Shown here in pieces: positions 1-9,039 of a stretch of 64,000 nt of DNA (the first letter of the stretch is position 1; every line of letters starts with the position of its first letter). The stretch is from DATFFO01 sp963744905 (lineage in GTDB: Bacteria; Actinomycetota; Acidimicrobiia; Spongiisociales; ZC4RG35). The notes under the pieces are model-generated. The model saw only the letters and a list, made by a program, of their open reading frames with translations. It ran no database searches and was not told the origin of the DNA. The position numbers and the translations under genes were made by a program. Location of the stretch: positions 124,001 through 188,000 of the forward strand of contig CAVUUV010000007.1 in the NCBI GenBank assembly GCA_963744905.1. The letters run 5' to 3'.

Positions 1-1531
1 GGGGCTCGGTGACGGGGGTGGCAGAGGGCGTGTCGAGGAAGCCGGCCAGGGACAGCGGCGAGTCGGCTAGGCCCTTCCGATGTCGCCAGACGCCGGTGGC
101 GGGGTCGAAACGGTACCGGGGGAGCAGCCTCCAGCCCGATTCCGCCACCAGATGAACCGCGTCGACCAGATAGCGGAACTCGTCCTCGGGAATGAAGTAG
201 TTGAAGTTGATCCTCACCCAGCCGGGTTTGATCACCTCGCAGCCGGCCGCGATCTCGGCCTCGAGGAGCGAGCTGGTGGTGCGATCTATGCCCAGCAGGC
301 GATGACCGTAGGGACCGGCACAGGAGCATCCGCCCCGGGCCTGGATCCCGAACAGGTCGTTGAGTACCGCCACGACGAAGTTGTGATGGAGGTAGCGGTC
401 GGCCCCGAGATGGGCGGGAGCTCTGACCACGAACGAGACGATCGAGAGCCGGTCAGCGTCAGGATTGCCCAGAATCCGGATGTTGGGGTTCTCTGACCAC
501 GAGTCGATGGCCCGGCGGATGAACTGGTGCTCTAGCTTGCGAATCAGATCGGCCCCCACCCGCTCCTTTAGAGCGAATACCAGGCCCGCCCGGATCGACT
601 CGACGATGGCGGGAGTGCCCCCTTCCTCCCGATGCTCGGGCTCGGAGACGTAGCGATGGTGGTCTTCGTTCACGTAAGTGACGGTGCCTCCCCCGGGCAC
701 CGATGGGACCCGGTTGGCCACCAGGTCACGGCGCACCGCCAGGACGCCGGGTGTACCGGGCCCACCGATGAACTTGTGGGGAGAGATGAAGACGGCGTCC
801 TTGTAGTCGAGGCCGTGGGTCTGCGGAGATCGCATCTCGATGCCCACGTAGGGGGCGGCGGCGGCGAAATCCCAGAATGACAATGCCCCATGGCGGTGCA
901 GCAGGGTGGCTATGGCAGAAGTGTCGGAGATGATCCCGGTCACGTTGGAGGCAGCGGAGAAGCTGCCGATGCGAAGCGGCCGGTCGGAGAACTCCACCAG
1001 GCGCTGCTCGAGATCCGCCAGATCGACGTGCCCGTCGGAGTCCTCCTTGATCTCGACCACGTCGGCGATGGATTCTCGCCAGGGCAGCTCATTGGAGTGA
1101 TGCTCATAAGGCCCGACGAACACCACGGGGCGCTCGTCGGGCGGAATACAGGCCGTGAGGCCGTAACGATCATCGAGCCCGGCCGGGACGCGGAGACCGA
1201 GGATGGCGATGAGACGATCGATCGCCCCTGTGGAGCCCGATCCGGCGAATATCACGGCGTGCTCGTGGCGCGTGGCCCCCAGGCAGCGGCGAATGATGTC
1301 GCGCGCCTCCTCCCGGAAGTGAGTCGTCTGAAGACCCGTGCCCGACGTCTCGGTGTGCGTATTGGCGTACATAGGCAGCACCGAGTCACGTATGAAGTCC
1401 TCGATGAACCCCAGCGAGCGTCCCGAGGCTGTGTAGTCGGCGTAGGTCACCCTGCGCAGCCCGAACGGCGTGTGTACCGCGGTGTCCGCCCCGATCAGCG
1501 ATTGGCGGATACGCTCGACGAGCTCGCTCAT
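1..1531 (-). CDS. Class V aminotransferase-fold PLP enzyme (cysteine desulfurase/selenocysteine lyase-like), 3' end outside window
   Basis: An uninterrupted minus-strand frame runs from ATG at 1531 through the left edge (about 510 codons visible), so the C-terminus is missing. Seen: an early TYADYTASG segment, NTHTETSGTG, the SxxHKFxGGPG segment holding the PLP-binding lysine (near residue 263), and a late RGGCSCAGPYGH segment where desulfurases carry their sulfur-accepting cysteine. Family knowledge: these fold-type I PLP enzymes remove sulfur or selenium from cysteine-like amino acids, or act as epimerases or lyases. The protein is already longer than typical 400-residue desulfurases, matching a long actinobacterial subgroup of unproven substrate. 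It is divergent from the GNAT gene with 77 bp between starts. Fold assignment is firm; substrate is unknown. Confidence 0.85.
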   Translation of the reverse strand, partial: MSELVERIRQSLIGADTAVHTPFGLRRVTYADYTASGRSLGFIEDFIRDSVLPMYANTHTETSGTGLQTTHFREEARDIIRRCLGATRHEHAVIFAGSGSTGAIDRLIAILGLRVPAGLDDRYGLTACIPPDERPVVFVGPYEHHSNELPWRESIADVVEIKEDSDGHVDLADLEQRLVEFSDRPLRIGSFSAASNVTGIISDTSAIATLLHRHGALSFWDFAAAAPYVGIEMRSPQTHGLDYKDAVFISPHKFIGGPGTPGVLAVRRDLVANRVPSVPGGGTVTYVNEDHHRYVSEPEHREEGGTPAIVESIRAGLVFALKERVGADLIRKLEHQFIRRAIDSWSENPNIRILGNPDADRLSIVSFVVRAPAHLGADRYLHHNFVVAVLNDLFGIQARGGCSCAGPYGHRLLGIDRTTSSLLEAEIAAGCEVIKPGWVRINFNYFIPEDEFRYLVDAVHLVAESGWRLLPRYRFDPATGVWRHRKGLADSPLSLAGFLDTPSATPVTEP

Positions 1532-1608
1532 GTCGTTCAGCGTACCGGGTCGCCCAAAGTCGCCGCAGCCGATTCCGTCGGGTCGTCCCGCCGGTAGATT
1601 CATCGGCC

Positions 1609-2124
1609 ATGGCCACCACACCGGGCCCAACGTCGAGACTCAGGTTCCGTCCCTATCGACCCGAAGACCTGGCCGACGTGTCGGAGATGTTCGAGGACCC
1701 ACACGCTCGGCGGTTCTACCCCGAGATGGGCGACCGGCGGCATGCCCAGCGCTGGATCCAGTGGAACCTGGACGGCTACGCCGCGCATGGTTTCGGGCTC
1801 TGGGTCATAGAGCATCGCCTCGAGGGGTGGTTTCTCGGGGACTGTGGTCTGACCTACCAGCCCGTAGCCGGCGACCGGTGGGTCGAGCTCGGTTATCACC
1901 TCCAGGCCAGGTACAGGGGAAATGGATACGTGTCCGAGGCTGCCCGCGCCTGTCTGGGTCATGCCTTCGGCCCTCTTGGAATCGATCGTGTGTGTTCGGT
2001 GGTGGATCCTGAGAACACGGCATCGATCCGGGTTGCCTCGAGGATCCATGACCACTCGCGAGCTTTGGTGCGCCGCGGCCATCCTCCGAGGCTGCTGTTC
2101 TGGAGCGTACGTCCCCGCCCTTGA
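1609..2124 (+). CDS. GNAT-family (RimJ/RimL-type) N-acetyltransferase
   Basis: A 171-residue single-domain acetyltransferase. It begins LRFRPYRPEDLADVSEMFED, the usual RimJ/RimL-type first strand and helix. The acetyl-CoA pyrophosphate loop is visible as RYRGNGYVSEAARA (about residues 100-113), followed by VCSVVDPENTASIRVASR, the conserved Asn-containing region before the last helix. The family transfers acetyl from acetyl-CoA to an amine on a protein terminus, antibiotic or small metabolite; the substrate cannot be told. It is the first gene rightward from a short divergent region with the aminotransferase and lies 128 bp before the thiolase, probably as a separate unit. Confidence 0.88.
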   Translation: MATTPGPTSRLRFRPYRPEDLADVSEMFEDPHARRFYPEMGDRRHAQRWIQWNLDGYAAHGFGLWVIEHRLEGWFLGDCGLTYQPVAGDRWVELGYHLQARYRGNGYVSEAARACLGHAFGPLGIDRVCSVVDPENTASIRVASRIHDHSRALVRRGHPPRLLFWSVRPRP

Positions 2125-2252
2125 CAGGCGCTGGATGTACCACTCAAACCTGGTGCCCGGAGAGCCGTCCGATGGCGTCGGGCGCTGGATCCTGCCATGA
2201 GTGAGCCGCTCTCCAGCCGGTATATTTCGGTGCAACCACTCCAGGAGCCCAC

Positions 2253-3437
2253 ATGCGCGAAGCCGTGATCGTCTCTACTGCGAGAACCCCGATCGGGAAG
2301 GCCTATCGGGGTGCCTTCAACGACACCGATGCTCCCTCCCTTGCCGCCATGGCGGTGGGCGCGGCGGTCGAGCGGGCGGGCGTGGAAGGAGAAGAGGTCG
2401 ACGACGTGATCATGGGCTGTGCCATGCAACAGGGCACGCAGTGGCCCAACATCGGTCGTCTCACCGCCCTCGCCGCGGGCTTTCCCGCCTCGGTCCCGGG
2501 GATGTCGATAGACCGTCAGTGCTCCTCGGGTCTGATGGCCGTGGCCACGGCGGCCAAACAGGTCGTCCTCGATGGCCAGCAGGTGGTGGTGGCGGGCGGA
2601 GTCGAGTCGATCAGCCTGGTCCAGAACGAGCACATGAACCGCTACCGGGCCATGGATCCGGCCCTGCTCGAGCTCCAGCCCGACGCCTACATGCCCATGA
2701 TCGATACCGCCGAAGTGGTGGCGGAGCGGTACGGGATCTCTCGACAGGCGTGTGACGAGTACGCCCTTCAGTCCCAGCAGCGCACGGCTGCCGCCCAGGA
2801 GGCTGGCATCTTCGACGACGAGATCATCGAGGTGACGGTCACCAAGAAGGTGGTGGATCGTGACACAGGTGAGGAGTCGGAGGACAAGGTCACCCTCCGC
2901 CTGGACGAGGGCAACCGGCCCGGCACCACCCTGGAGGCCCTGGCCGGGCTGCAGCCGGTGCGGGGAGAGGGTAAGAACGTCACCGCCGGTAATGCCTCCC
3001 AGCTGTCGGATGGGGCCGCCGCCACCGTGGTCATGGAGGCGGAGGAGGCGCGACGGCGGGGGCTGGAACCGCTGGGCTACTACCGGGGCATGACCGTGGC
3101 GGGGGTCGACCCCGACGAGATGGGGATCGGGCCGGTCTTCGCGGTTCCCAAGCTGCTGGATCGGGCCGGACTCGGTATGGACGACATCGATCTGTGGGAG
3201 TTGAACGAGGCCTTCGCCGTGCAGACCATTTACTGCCGGGACACGCTCGAGATCGACAACGAGATCTACAACGTCAACGGGGGCGCCATCTCCATCGGTC
3301 ATCCCTACGGGATGACCGGAGCACGTCAGGTGGGCCATCTGCTCCGCGAGCTGCGTCGTCGGGGAGGCCGCTACGGCATCGTGACCATGTGCGTCGGTGG
3401 TGGACAGGGCGCCGCCGGGTTGTTCGAAGTTCTGTGA
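2253..3437 (+). CDS. Thiolase (acetyl-CoA C-acyltransferase)
   Basis: A 394-residue, full-length thiolase. It catalyses thiolytic cleavage of 3-ketoacyl-CoA (beta-oxidation) or the reverse condensation. The nucleophilic cysteine is C90 in DRQCSSGL; the conserved NEAFA segment, GHPYGMTGAR (catalytic His) and CVGGGQG (second Cys) are all present in order. An AGGAG ribosome-binding site sits 7 nt before ATG 2253. No other fatty-acid gene is adjacent, so degradative or biosynthetic use cannot be decided. A strong hairpin begins at the stop codon. Family assignment is certain; chain-length preference is not. Confidence 0.95.
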   Translation: MREAVIVSTARTPIGKAYRGAFNDTDAPSLAAMAVGAAVERAGVEGEEVDDVIMGCAMQQGTQWPNIGRLTALAAGFPASVPGMSIDRQCSSGLMAVATAAKQVVLDGQQVVVAGGVESISLVQNEHMNRYRAMDPALLELQPDAYMPMIDTAEVVAERYGISRQACDEYALQSQQRTAAAQEAGIFDDEIIEVTVTKKVVDRDTGEESEDKVTLRLDEGNRPGTTLEALAGLQPVRGEGKNVTAGNASQLSDGAAATVVMEAEEARRRGLEPLGYYRGMTVAGVDPDEMGIGPVFAVPKLLDRAGLGMDDIDLWELNEAFAVQTIYCRDTLEIDNEIYNVNGGAISIGHPYGMTGARQVGHLLRELRRRGGRYGIVTMCVGGGQGAAGLFEVL

Positions 3438-3472
3438 ACGCTTTCGAGGCCGGCGGCCGAGAAAGCGTTCAC
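3434..3472. terminator. Stem-loop terminator after the thiolase
   Basis: GTGAACGCTTTC (3434-3445) pairs perfectly with GAAAGCGTTCAC (3461-3472). After two mismatches the stem resumes with GGCC/GGCC around a 3-nt loop. The left arm contains the thiolase TGA stop. The tail is ACAAAG, without a T-run, so it is not a classic rho-independent terminator. A second hairpin with the same outer bases follows msrA at 24147. Confidence 0.75.
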
Positions 3473-3494
3473 AAAGACAACCCTTCCTAGCGAG

Positions 3495-4502
3495 ATGGGC
3501 AAGGACGAGACCCGGGTCGAGGTGGGGGGCGAGGTGGTGAGGATCAGCTCGCCGGGCCGGGTCGTGTTTCCCCAACGGGGGTGGACCAAGATGGATGTGG
3601 TCCACCATTTCCTGGCGGTGGCGCAGGGGGCGGCGCGGGGGATCTCGGGGCGGCCCACGATGCTCAAGCGCTACATGCATGGCGTCGGAGAGGATCCGGT
3701 CTATCACAAGCGTGCGGCCAAGAACACCCCCTTCGATACGGTGGCGATCCGCTTTCCCTCCCAGCGTCCCGGGGTGATGAACGTCCCTCGCACCGAGGCC
3801 GACGTGATACGTCTCGTCCAGCTGGGATGCCTGGACTTCCATCCCTGGCCGGTACGGGCCGACGACATCGACCATCCCGACGAGCTCCGCCTCGATTTCG
3901 ACCCCACGCCCGGATTCGGCTTCGACGACGTCCGCAGGGCGGCGGGAGGGGCCAAGGAGCTGCTGGATGAGATCGGCCTGGTGGGCTGGCCCAAGACATC
4001 GGGCAGCCGTGGAATCCACGTCTACATGCGCATCGAACGCCTATGGGACTTCTTCCAGACCCGCCGAGCCGTCCTCGCCTTTGCCCGGGAGCTGGAGAGG
4101 AGACTGCCCGATCTGGTAACCACAAAATGGTGGAAGGAGGAGCGGCGGGGAGTGTTCGTAGATTTCAACCAGAACGCCCGGGACAAGACCGTGTCCTCTG
4201 CCTACGGGGTGCGTCCCACCGGTTACGTGTCGGCGCCGTTCACCTGGGACGAGCTGGACGACGTGGCCATCGAGGACTTTCCGCTCGACCGCTACGCCGC
4301 CGAGCGTTACGCCCGTGTGGGAGATCTGACCGAGGGCATCGACGACCATCCCGGGAGGATCGACATCCTCATGGAGTGGATGGCCCGCGACGAGGCCGAC
4401 GGCATCGGCGATGCCCCCTGGCCCCCCCACTATCCCAAGCAGCCCGGCGAGCCGCCCCGGGTCCAGCCCTCACGTCAGCGACGGCCCGACGACGAATACT
4501 GA
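3495..4502 (+). CDS. LigD-type DNA polymerase/primase domain protein (stand-alone)
   Basis: 335 residues corresponding to the archaeo-eukaryotic primase-like polymerase domain of LigD, without ligase or phosphoesterase domains. The catalytic acidic pair is seen in LDFDP (D134, D136), followed by SGSRGIHVY (about residue 170) and VDFNQNARDKT (about 216), all hallmarks of the family. Such proteins add nucleotides, preferably ribonucleotides, at gapped or broken DNA ends. In mycobacteria, stand-alone Prim-Pol proteins cooperate with LigC in gap filling. A LigC-like ligase lies at 7984-9009, separated by an ABC operon. No Ku gene is in the window. The start ATG 3495 follows the thiolase terminator. 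Confidence 0.92.
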   Translation: MGKDETRVEVGGEVVRISSPGRVVFPQRGWTKMDVVHHFLAVAQGAARGISGRPTMLKRYMHGVGEDPVYHKRAAKNTPFDTVAIRFPSQRPGVMNVPRTEADVIRLVQLGCLDFHPWPVRADDIDHPDELRLDFDPTPGFGFDDVRRAAGGAKELLDEIGLVGWPKTSGSRGIHVYMRIERLWDFFQTRRAVLAFARELERRLPDLVTTKWWKEERRGVFVDFNQNARDKTVSSAYGVRPTGYVSAPFTWDELDDVAIEDFPLDRYAAERYARVGDLTEGIDDHPGRIDILMEWMARDEADGIGDAPWPPHYPKQPGEPPRVQPSRQRRPDDEY

Positions 4503-4515
4503 GCCGGGACGGCGG

Positions 4516-5250
4516 TCAGACGGCGTCGCGACTCCGAAGGGCCCAGGTGAGCGCCAGACCACCTGCCATCACGACCACCATGATCTTGGCCACCCCACCC
4601 CACGACCCCGGGGCGACCGGGCCCAGGGTCTCGTCGAGGATCCGCTGGCCGGCGGCGGTGATGTCGGCGTAGATGGAGAGAGCGAAGCGCCAGATGGAGG
4701 TGTTGGCCACTCCGGTGATGAGCCGGGCGGCGATCTGTTCCCAGACCACCACATAGGCCAGGCCGACCAGGATCACCCGGGGAACCAGGTAGCCGAGGGG
4801 GACGAAGGCCGCCGAATAGCCCACCGCTGCCCCGATGAACAGAGGCAGGGTGGCGATGGCGGCTCCGGTGTCCAGCCCGGTCGCCCAGGCTGCCAGGGTC
4901 ACCGCCGCGCTGGCCCCGACGGCGATCAGTGTCGTGGCGGCGGCGGCGGCCGCCAGCGAGCTGGCGGCCAGGAGCGAGCGGGGAATGGGCTTGAGGTAGA
5001 TGAAGGGAAGCGTTCCCTGGTCGCGCTCATCCCGCAGTGTGGCGGCAGCGAGAATCAGTGCCGCGATGGGAAAGGTGGTGGATCCGACCCCGGCCGAGAT
5101 GGCGAAGACCTGAGAACCGCCCCCCTCCCCGGCCAGGCCCACCACCAACAGGATCAGACCGGGCACGATCGCCAGCAGGCCCAGACCCAGCATCCTCCGC
5201 CCCTGGATGAGAGAACGGAACTGGTGCACGAACAGGGCGGCCCAGGTCAT
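4516..5250 (-). CDS. ABC-2 type transporter permease
   Basis: A 244-residue, strongly hydrophobic protein with about six membrane segments and a soluble LRDERDQGTLPFIYLKP stretch after the second, characteristic of ABC-2 exporter permeases of the gliding-motility/NosY type. It is the last gene of a four-gene minus-strand operon; its ATG overlaps the TGA of the upstream ATPase (5247-5250, ATGA), indicating translational coupling. It presumably forms the membrane channel with the ATPase at 5247-6164. Substrate is unknown. It ends 13 bp from the convergent LigD-type gene. Confidence 0.85.
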   Translation of the reverse strand: MTWAALFVHQFRSLIQGRRMLGLGLLAIVPGLILLVVGLAGEGGGSQVFAISAGVGSTTFPIAALILAAATLRDERDQGTLPFIYLKPIPRSLLAASSLAAAAAATTLIAVGASAAVTLAAWATGLDTGAAIATLPLFIGAAVGYSAAFVPLGYLVPRVILVGLAYVVVWEQIAARLITGVANTSIWRFALSIYADITAAGQRILDETLGPVAPGSWGGVAKIMVVVMAGGLALTWALRSRDAV

Positions 5251-6164
5251 TGGCTGTGGACCAGATAGCGAAACACGCTCTCGAGCGACTCGTCGGTGGG
5301 CTCGACCCTGCTGAGGTGGATCCCCTCCTCGAGCGAGATGCCGGGCAGGTGGTGGGCCAGGCTGCCGGCGTCGGAGGCCTCCACCTCCACCCGTCCGTCT
5401 CTGACCCGTACCCCGGCCACACCCTCCACGGCGATGAGCCGACCTGCCAGCCGGCGAGGCTGGTCGCAGTCGATGCGGACCAGGCGGGGACGATCGGTCA
5501 TGGCGGCCCGGAGCTGGGGGACGGTGCCCACTGCCGCCAGGCGCCCGTCGACCATGGCCACGATGCGGTCGGCCATGCGCTCCACCTCCACCAGGACGTG
5601 GGAGGAGACGACGATGGTGCGGCCTTCGCCCCCCAGGCGGACGAACAGCTCGATGAGCGAAGCGCGTTGCACGGGGTCTGCTCCGTTGAGCGGCTCATCC
5701 AGAACCAGCACCTGGGGGTCGGCCACGAGTGCTCCCGCCACCTTGGCCCGCTGCCGCATCCCCTTGGAGAAGCCTCCCAGGCGGCGGTCGGCCGAGTCGG
5801 TCAGCTCAACTGTTTCCAGGGCCCGTTCGGTGGCGGCGTCGGGGTCGGCCACTTCCATCAGCCGGGCGTTGAGCCGGATGAACTGGCGAGCGGTGAGGTG
5901 GGGATAGACCGCCTCGTCTTCGGGCACCATCTGCACCTGGCGGTAGACGTCGTAGTGGCGACGGGGGTCTTCGCCCAACACCTGTACCGTCCCCGAAGAG
6001 GGACGCTGCAGCCCGGTGATCACTCGCATCAGGGTGGTCTTTCCCGCTCCGTTCGGACCCAGGAGCCCGGTCACTCCCGGCCCAAAACCGGTCGTCACCT
6101 CCGACAGTGCCACCTTGGGGCCAAACCACTTGGAGAGCTCGTCGATGATCACGGTGTCGGTCAT
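5247..6164 (-). CDS. ABC transporter ATP-binding protein
   Basis: 305 residues. Walker A GPNGAGKTT (about residues 35-43), signature GGFSKGMRQR, Walker B VLVLDEPLNGADP and the H-loop in SSHVLVE are intact, so it should hydrolyse ATP. The C-terminal 80 residues form the extra domain seen in ABC-2 exporter ATPases. ATG 6164 overlaps the stop of the preceding permease, and its own stop overlaps the next start, both ATGA. It is the second ATPase in an operon ordered ATPase-permease-ATPase-permease. The substrate cannot be inferred. Confidence 0.92.
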   Translation of the reverse strand: MTDTVIIDELSKWFGPKVALSEVTTGFGPGVTGLLGPNGAGKTTLMRVITGLQRPSSGTVQVLGEDPRRHYDVYRQVQMVPEDEAVYPHLTARQFIRLNARLMEVADPDAATERALETVELTDSADRRLGGFSKGMRQRAKVAGALVADPQVLVLDEPLNGADPVQRASLIELFVRLGGEGRTIVVSSHVLVEVERMADRIVAMVDGRLAAVGTVPQLRAAMTDRPRLVRIDCDQPRRLAGRLIAVEGVAGVRVRDGRVEVEASDAGSLAHHLPGISLEEGIHLSRVEPTDESLESVFRYLVHSQ

Positions 6165-7033
6165 GCCAGCCTCCGGTAGCGACGATGCACCCACCAGATC
6201 CCGGCCACGGCCACCACCACGATCGCCGCCACCGACACCCAGGGGCTGAACCCGACCTGTTCCGCCGGATAGGCGACCGTGTCGATGCCGAACAGCCAGT
6301 CCCGGATGATGCGGGGATGTTGATCCAGGGCCAGCAGGGTCACGTAACGGGCGAAGGGGGCGTCGATCAGCCCGATTCGAGACGCCACCGACCCACCCGC
6401 GGTCAGCACCCCGAGGAAGATGGCGGCAGCGGCCCCGGTGCGGGGAGTCACGGCGCTGATGGCGGTGACGACGGCTCCATGCAGGACCAGATAGCACAGG
6501 GTCACCAACGGCACCTTCCACAGGATGTCGAGCGTGCCGCCCAGATAGCCCAGGAAGCCGTCGGGGGACAGGAAGGCCAGGCCGAGATGCAGCGCCACCT
6601 GGGGGCCGATGTAGATGATGGCGGTGACGCCGAGGAAAGCGGCCAGCTTGCCCTCCAGATACGACGTCACGGTCAGGGGCCGGGAGAAATAGACCGAAAG
6701 CACTCCCTGGGTCCGGTCGGGGATGAGGAGGGCGGGACCGGTCAGGGCGATGAAGAGAATGCCGATCCAGGAGAAGAAATCGAAGAGCTCGCCATAGCGA
6801 GGAAGCTGGCTGGCGACATCGACGGGTAGCTGGGAGGCGAAGAAATGCAGGCCGACGAAGATGGCGGCCGATCCCCCGGCGATTGTCAGCAGCGACCAGG
6901 GCAGGATCTTGCGTCGGGCCTTGCGTCGCAGCCCAAGAACCCGGCGCACGCCCTCGCGGAAGATGGCACGCCGGGCCCCGTGCACGCCCAGCCTCGGACC
7001 CTCGTAGCGGCGGTAGCCGCGGTCGTAGATCAC
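6161..7033 (-). CDS. ABC-2 type transporter permease
   Basis: About 290 residues with a GTG start at 7033, 8 bp after the upstream ATPase stop. It begins IYDRGYRRYEGPRLG, a common opening in actinobacterial ABC-2 permeases, then carries about six membrane segments with a cytoplasmic IPDRTQGVLSVYFSRPLT loop and ends in a basic WWVHRRYRR tail. It likely pairs with one of the two flanking ATPases. Stop and next start overlap by 4 bp. Function beyond export or membrane remodelling cannot be assigned. Confidence 0.85.
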   Translation of the reverse strand: MIYDRGYRRYEGPRLGVHGARRAIFREGVRRVLGLRRKARRKILPWSLLTIAGGSAAIFVGLHFFASQLPVDVASQLPRYGELFDFFSWIGILFIALTGPALLIPDRTQGVLSVYFSRPLTVTSYLEGKLAAFLGVTAIIYIGPQVALHLGLAFLSPDGFLGYLGGTLDILWKVPLVTLCYLVLHGAVVTAISAVTPRTGAAAAIFLGVLTAGGSVASRIGLIDAPFARYVTLLALDQHPRIIRDWLFGIDTVAYPAEQVGFSPWVSVAAIVVVAVAGIWWVHRRYRRLA

Positions 7034-7041
7034 GCCACCCG

Positions 7042-7962
7042 TCAACGGCCGGCCCTCGACAGGAACTCGTCCTCCAGAGATGCGGCACCCCTGATCATTC
7101 GAACCAGACCCGCCCCCACCGCCGCCACCCCTTCGACGATCTGATTCTCGATCCCGTCGGTGGCTCCGGCCACGACTATCGCCCTGCCACGCAAAGACGT
7201 CTCCAGCCCTCGCCGTTGCAGCCAGGCCATCAGCTCTTGGGGGTGGTCGATCACCTCCACCGTGACCGAGCCCAGATCCCCTCCAGACTCCAGGGGACCC
7301 GAACGGACCAGGTTCCCCGCATCCAGGAGCACCACCCAGTCGCAAGTCCGCTCGATGTCGGTCAGCACATGGGAGCTGACGATGACGTTGATCCCGAAGC
7401 CCCCCAGCCTCCCGATCAGGCCCAGCATTTGTTCCCGGCCCTCGGGGTCGAGGCCCGAGGCGGGCTCATCCAGCAGCACCAGGCTCGGGTCGCCCACGAT
7501 CGACTGGGCCAGCTTGACCCGCTGGCGCATGCCGGTGGAGAAATCACCCAGGTAGCGAAACCGCTCCTCCTCGAGCCCGACCAGGAAGAGGGTTTCCGAA
7601 GCGCGCCGACGGGCCTCTCCGGGAGGGACGCCGGCCAGTTCGGCGGCGAAGGCGACGAAGTCGGCGGCGGTCTGGTCGTTGGGGAGGCAATTGCCCTCGG
7701 GCATGTAGCCCACCCGGCCTCTTACCTCGAGCGGCTCGGTCCCGGGGTTCGCCCCCAACACCTGGACATGGCCCGCCGTGGGGTGGAGGAGGCCGAGCAG
7801 GATGCGGAGGAGAGTGGTCTTACCGGCACCATTGGCCCCCACCAGGCCCGTGACACCCGGCGGTATCTCCAGGTCCAGGGCACGTAGTGCCACGACCCCG
7901 CCGTAATCGTGGGTGAGAGATGTAGTCGAAACGACCGAAGGCACCGGCGAAGTGTGGCACAT
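7042..7962 (-). CDS. ABC transporter ATP-binding protein, first gene of exporter operon
   Basis: 306 residues with intact nucleotide-binding motifs: Walker A GANGAGKTT (about residues 42-50), GDFSTGMRQR signature, Walker B LVLLDEPASGLDP and SSHVLTD H-loop. A C-terminal domain of about 90 residues follows. ATG 7962 is taken because nothing upstream is conserved; a GTG seven codons in is an alternative. It heads the operon running leftward to 4516. The 21 bp to the LigC-type gene, which reads the same way, leaves little room for a promoter, so it may be co-transcribed with the ligase. Confidence 0.92.
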   Translation of the reverse strand: MCHTSPVPSVVSTTSLTHDYGGVVALRALDLEIPPGVTGLVGANGAGKTTLLRILLGLLHPTAGHVQVLGANPGTEPLEVRGRVGYMPEGNCLPNDQTAADFVAFAAELAGVPPGEARRRASETLFLVGLEEERFRYLGDFSTGMRQRVKLAQSIVGDPSLVLLDEPASGLDPEGREQMLGLIGRLGGFGINVIVSSHVLTDIERTCDWVVLLDAGNLVRSGPLESGGDLGSVTVEVIDHPQELMAWLQRRGLETSLRGRAIVVAGATDGIENQIVEGVAAVGAGLVRMIRGAASLEDEFLSRAGR

Positions 7963-7983
7963 CCACTCCGGTTGTCTGCCCCG

Positions 7984-9009
7984 TCAGGACTCGACGACGG
8001 AGCCGAAGCCCGGGCCCCGGGGTCGTTCGAGTTGATCGAAGGTGCACGAGCGAGCGTCCTTGTCGGGTCGCCAGCGGTGGAATCGGGTGGCATGTCGAAA
8101 GCGATCACCCTCTAGCTGGTCGTAGGAGACCTCGACAACCACCCCGGGTGCGACCGGGGTCCAGTCCATGTCCTTGCCCCCCGACCATCGGCTCTCGGCT
8201 CCGGGAACCCGCACCCCCTGGCCGAACGAGCCATCGGTGGCGAGCCGGCTGAACTGGCTGAACAGTTCCGCCCGGTCACTGTCGGGGAAGCCCGAGCAAT
8301 GACCCACGAATGCGAGCTCGCCCCGCCGATCGTAAAGCCCCAGCAGGAGTGACCCGATCTTTCCTCCGTCCTTGTGCTCGCGAAAACCGCCCACCACCAC
8401 GTCCACGGTGCGGCGATGCTTGATCTTGACCATGGCCCTTTTTCCCGACACGTAGGGGCCGTCCAGGGCCTTGGCGACGATCCCGTCGCATCCGGCCGAC
8501 TCGAACTCATCGAACCAGCGGTGGGCCGTCTCCAGGTCCGTGGTCGATTGGGTGAGGTTCCAGGGATGGTCCAGTCCGGCGGCCACCTCGACCAGAGCCT
8601 CTCGTCGCTGAGCGAAGGGGCGGGAACGCAAATCCTCACCTGCTCGGGCGAGGATGTCGAAGGCCACCAGCTGGGCCGGGGTCTCCTCGGACAGCAGATC
8701 GATACGCGACTGGGCCGGGTGGATACGCTGCTGGAGGGTGTCGAACTGGGTGACGTCGTCGACCACCACCACGATCTCGCCGTCGACCACGGTGCCCTCG
8801 GGGAGCTGCCGTAGTGCGCCCTCCAGTTCGGGGAAGTAGCGCAGCAGAGGGCGCTCGTTGCGAGAGTCGAGGCGAATCTCGGGAGCCGACCAGGACAGTG
8901 CTCTGAACCCATCCCACTTCGGCTCAAAGGCATAACCGTCGGTGGGCCAGCGCTCCGAGGTCTTCGCCTCCATGGTGGGGAGGGGTGGCTGGAAGGGAAA
9001 GGTGGTCAT
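7984..9009 (-). CDS. ligC: ATP-dependent DNA ligase, LigC type
   Basis: 341 residues. The ligase motif I lysine is K31 in EPKWDGFRA; motif III-like FDILAR, motif IV DGIVAK and motif V MVKIKH follow, then an OB-fold C-terminal domain. It lacks polymerase and nuclease domains, as in LigC rather than LigD. It seals nicks using ATP. The nearby stand-alone LigD-type polymerase (3495-4502) suggests a split polymerase-ligase repair pair, as described for mycobacterial Prim-PolC/LigC. The start MTTFPFQPPLPTMEAK is typical. It is divergent from the YihY gene with only 30 bp between starts. Confidence 0.9.
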   Translation of the reverse strand: MTTFPFQPPLPTMEAKTSERWPTDGYAFEPKWDGFRALSWSAPEIRLDSRNERPLLRYFPELEGALRQLPEGTVVDGEIVVVVDDVTQFDTLQQRIHPAQSRIDLLSEETPAQLVAFDILARAGEDLRSRPFAQRREALVEVAAGLDHPWNLTQSTTDLETAHRWFDEFESAGCDGIVAKALDGPYVSGKRAMVKIKHRRTVDVVVGGFREHKDGGKIGSLLLGLYDRRGELAFVGHCSGFPDSDRAELFSQFSRLATDGSFGQGVRVPGAESRWSGGKDMDWTPVAPGVVVEVSYDQLEGDRFRHATRFHRWRPDKDARSCTFDQLERPRGPGFGSVVES

Positions 9010-9039
9010 AGGCCAACGAGTGTACGGGCGGTACGATCG

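Noticed and set aside
1959..4019. Long minus-strand open frame opposite the thiolase and LigD-type genes.
   Set aside because: It is antisense to two clear genes and its protein is a low-complexity His/Arg/Gly-rich sequence with no family features.
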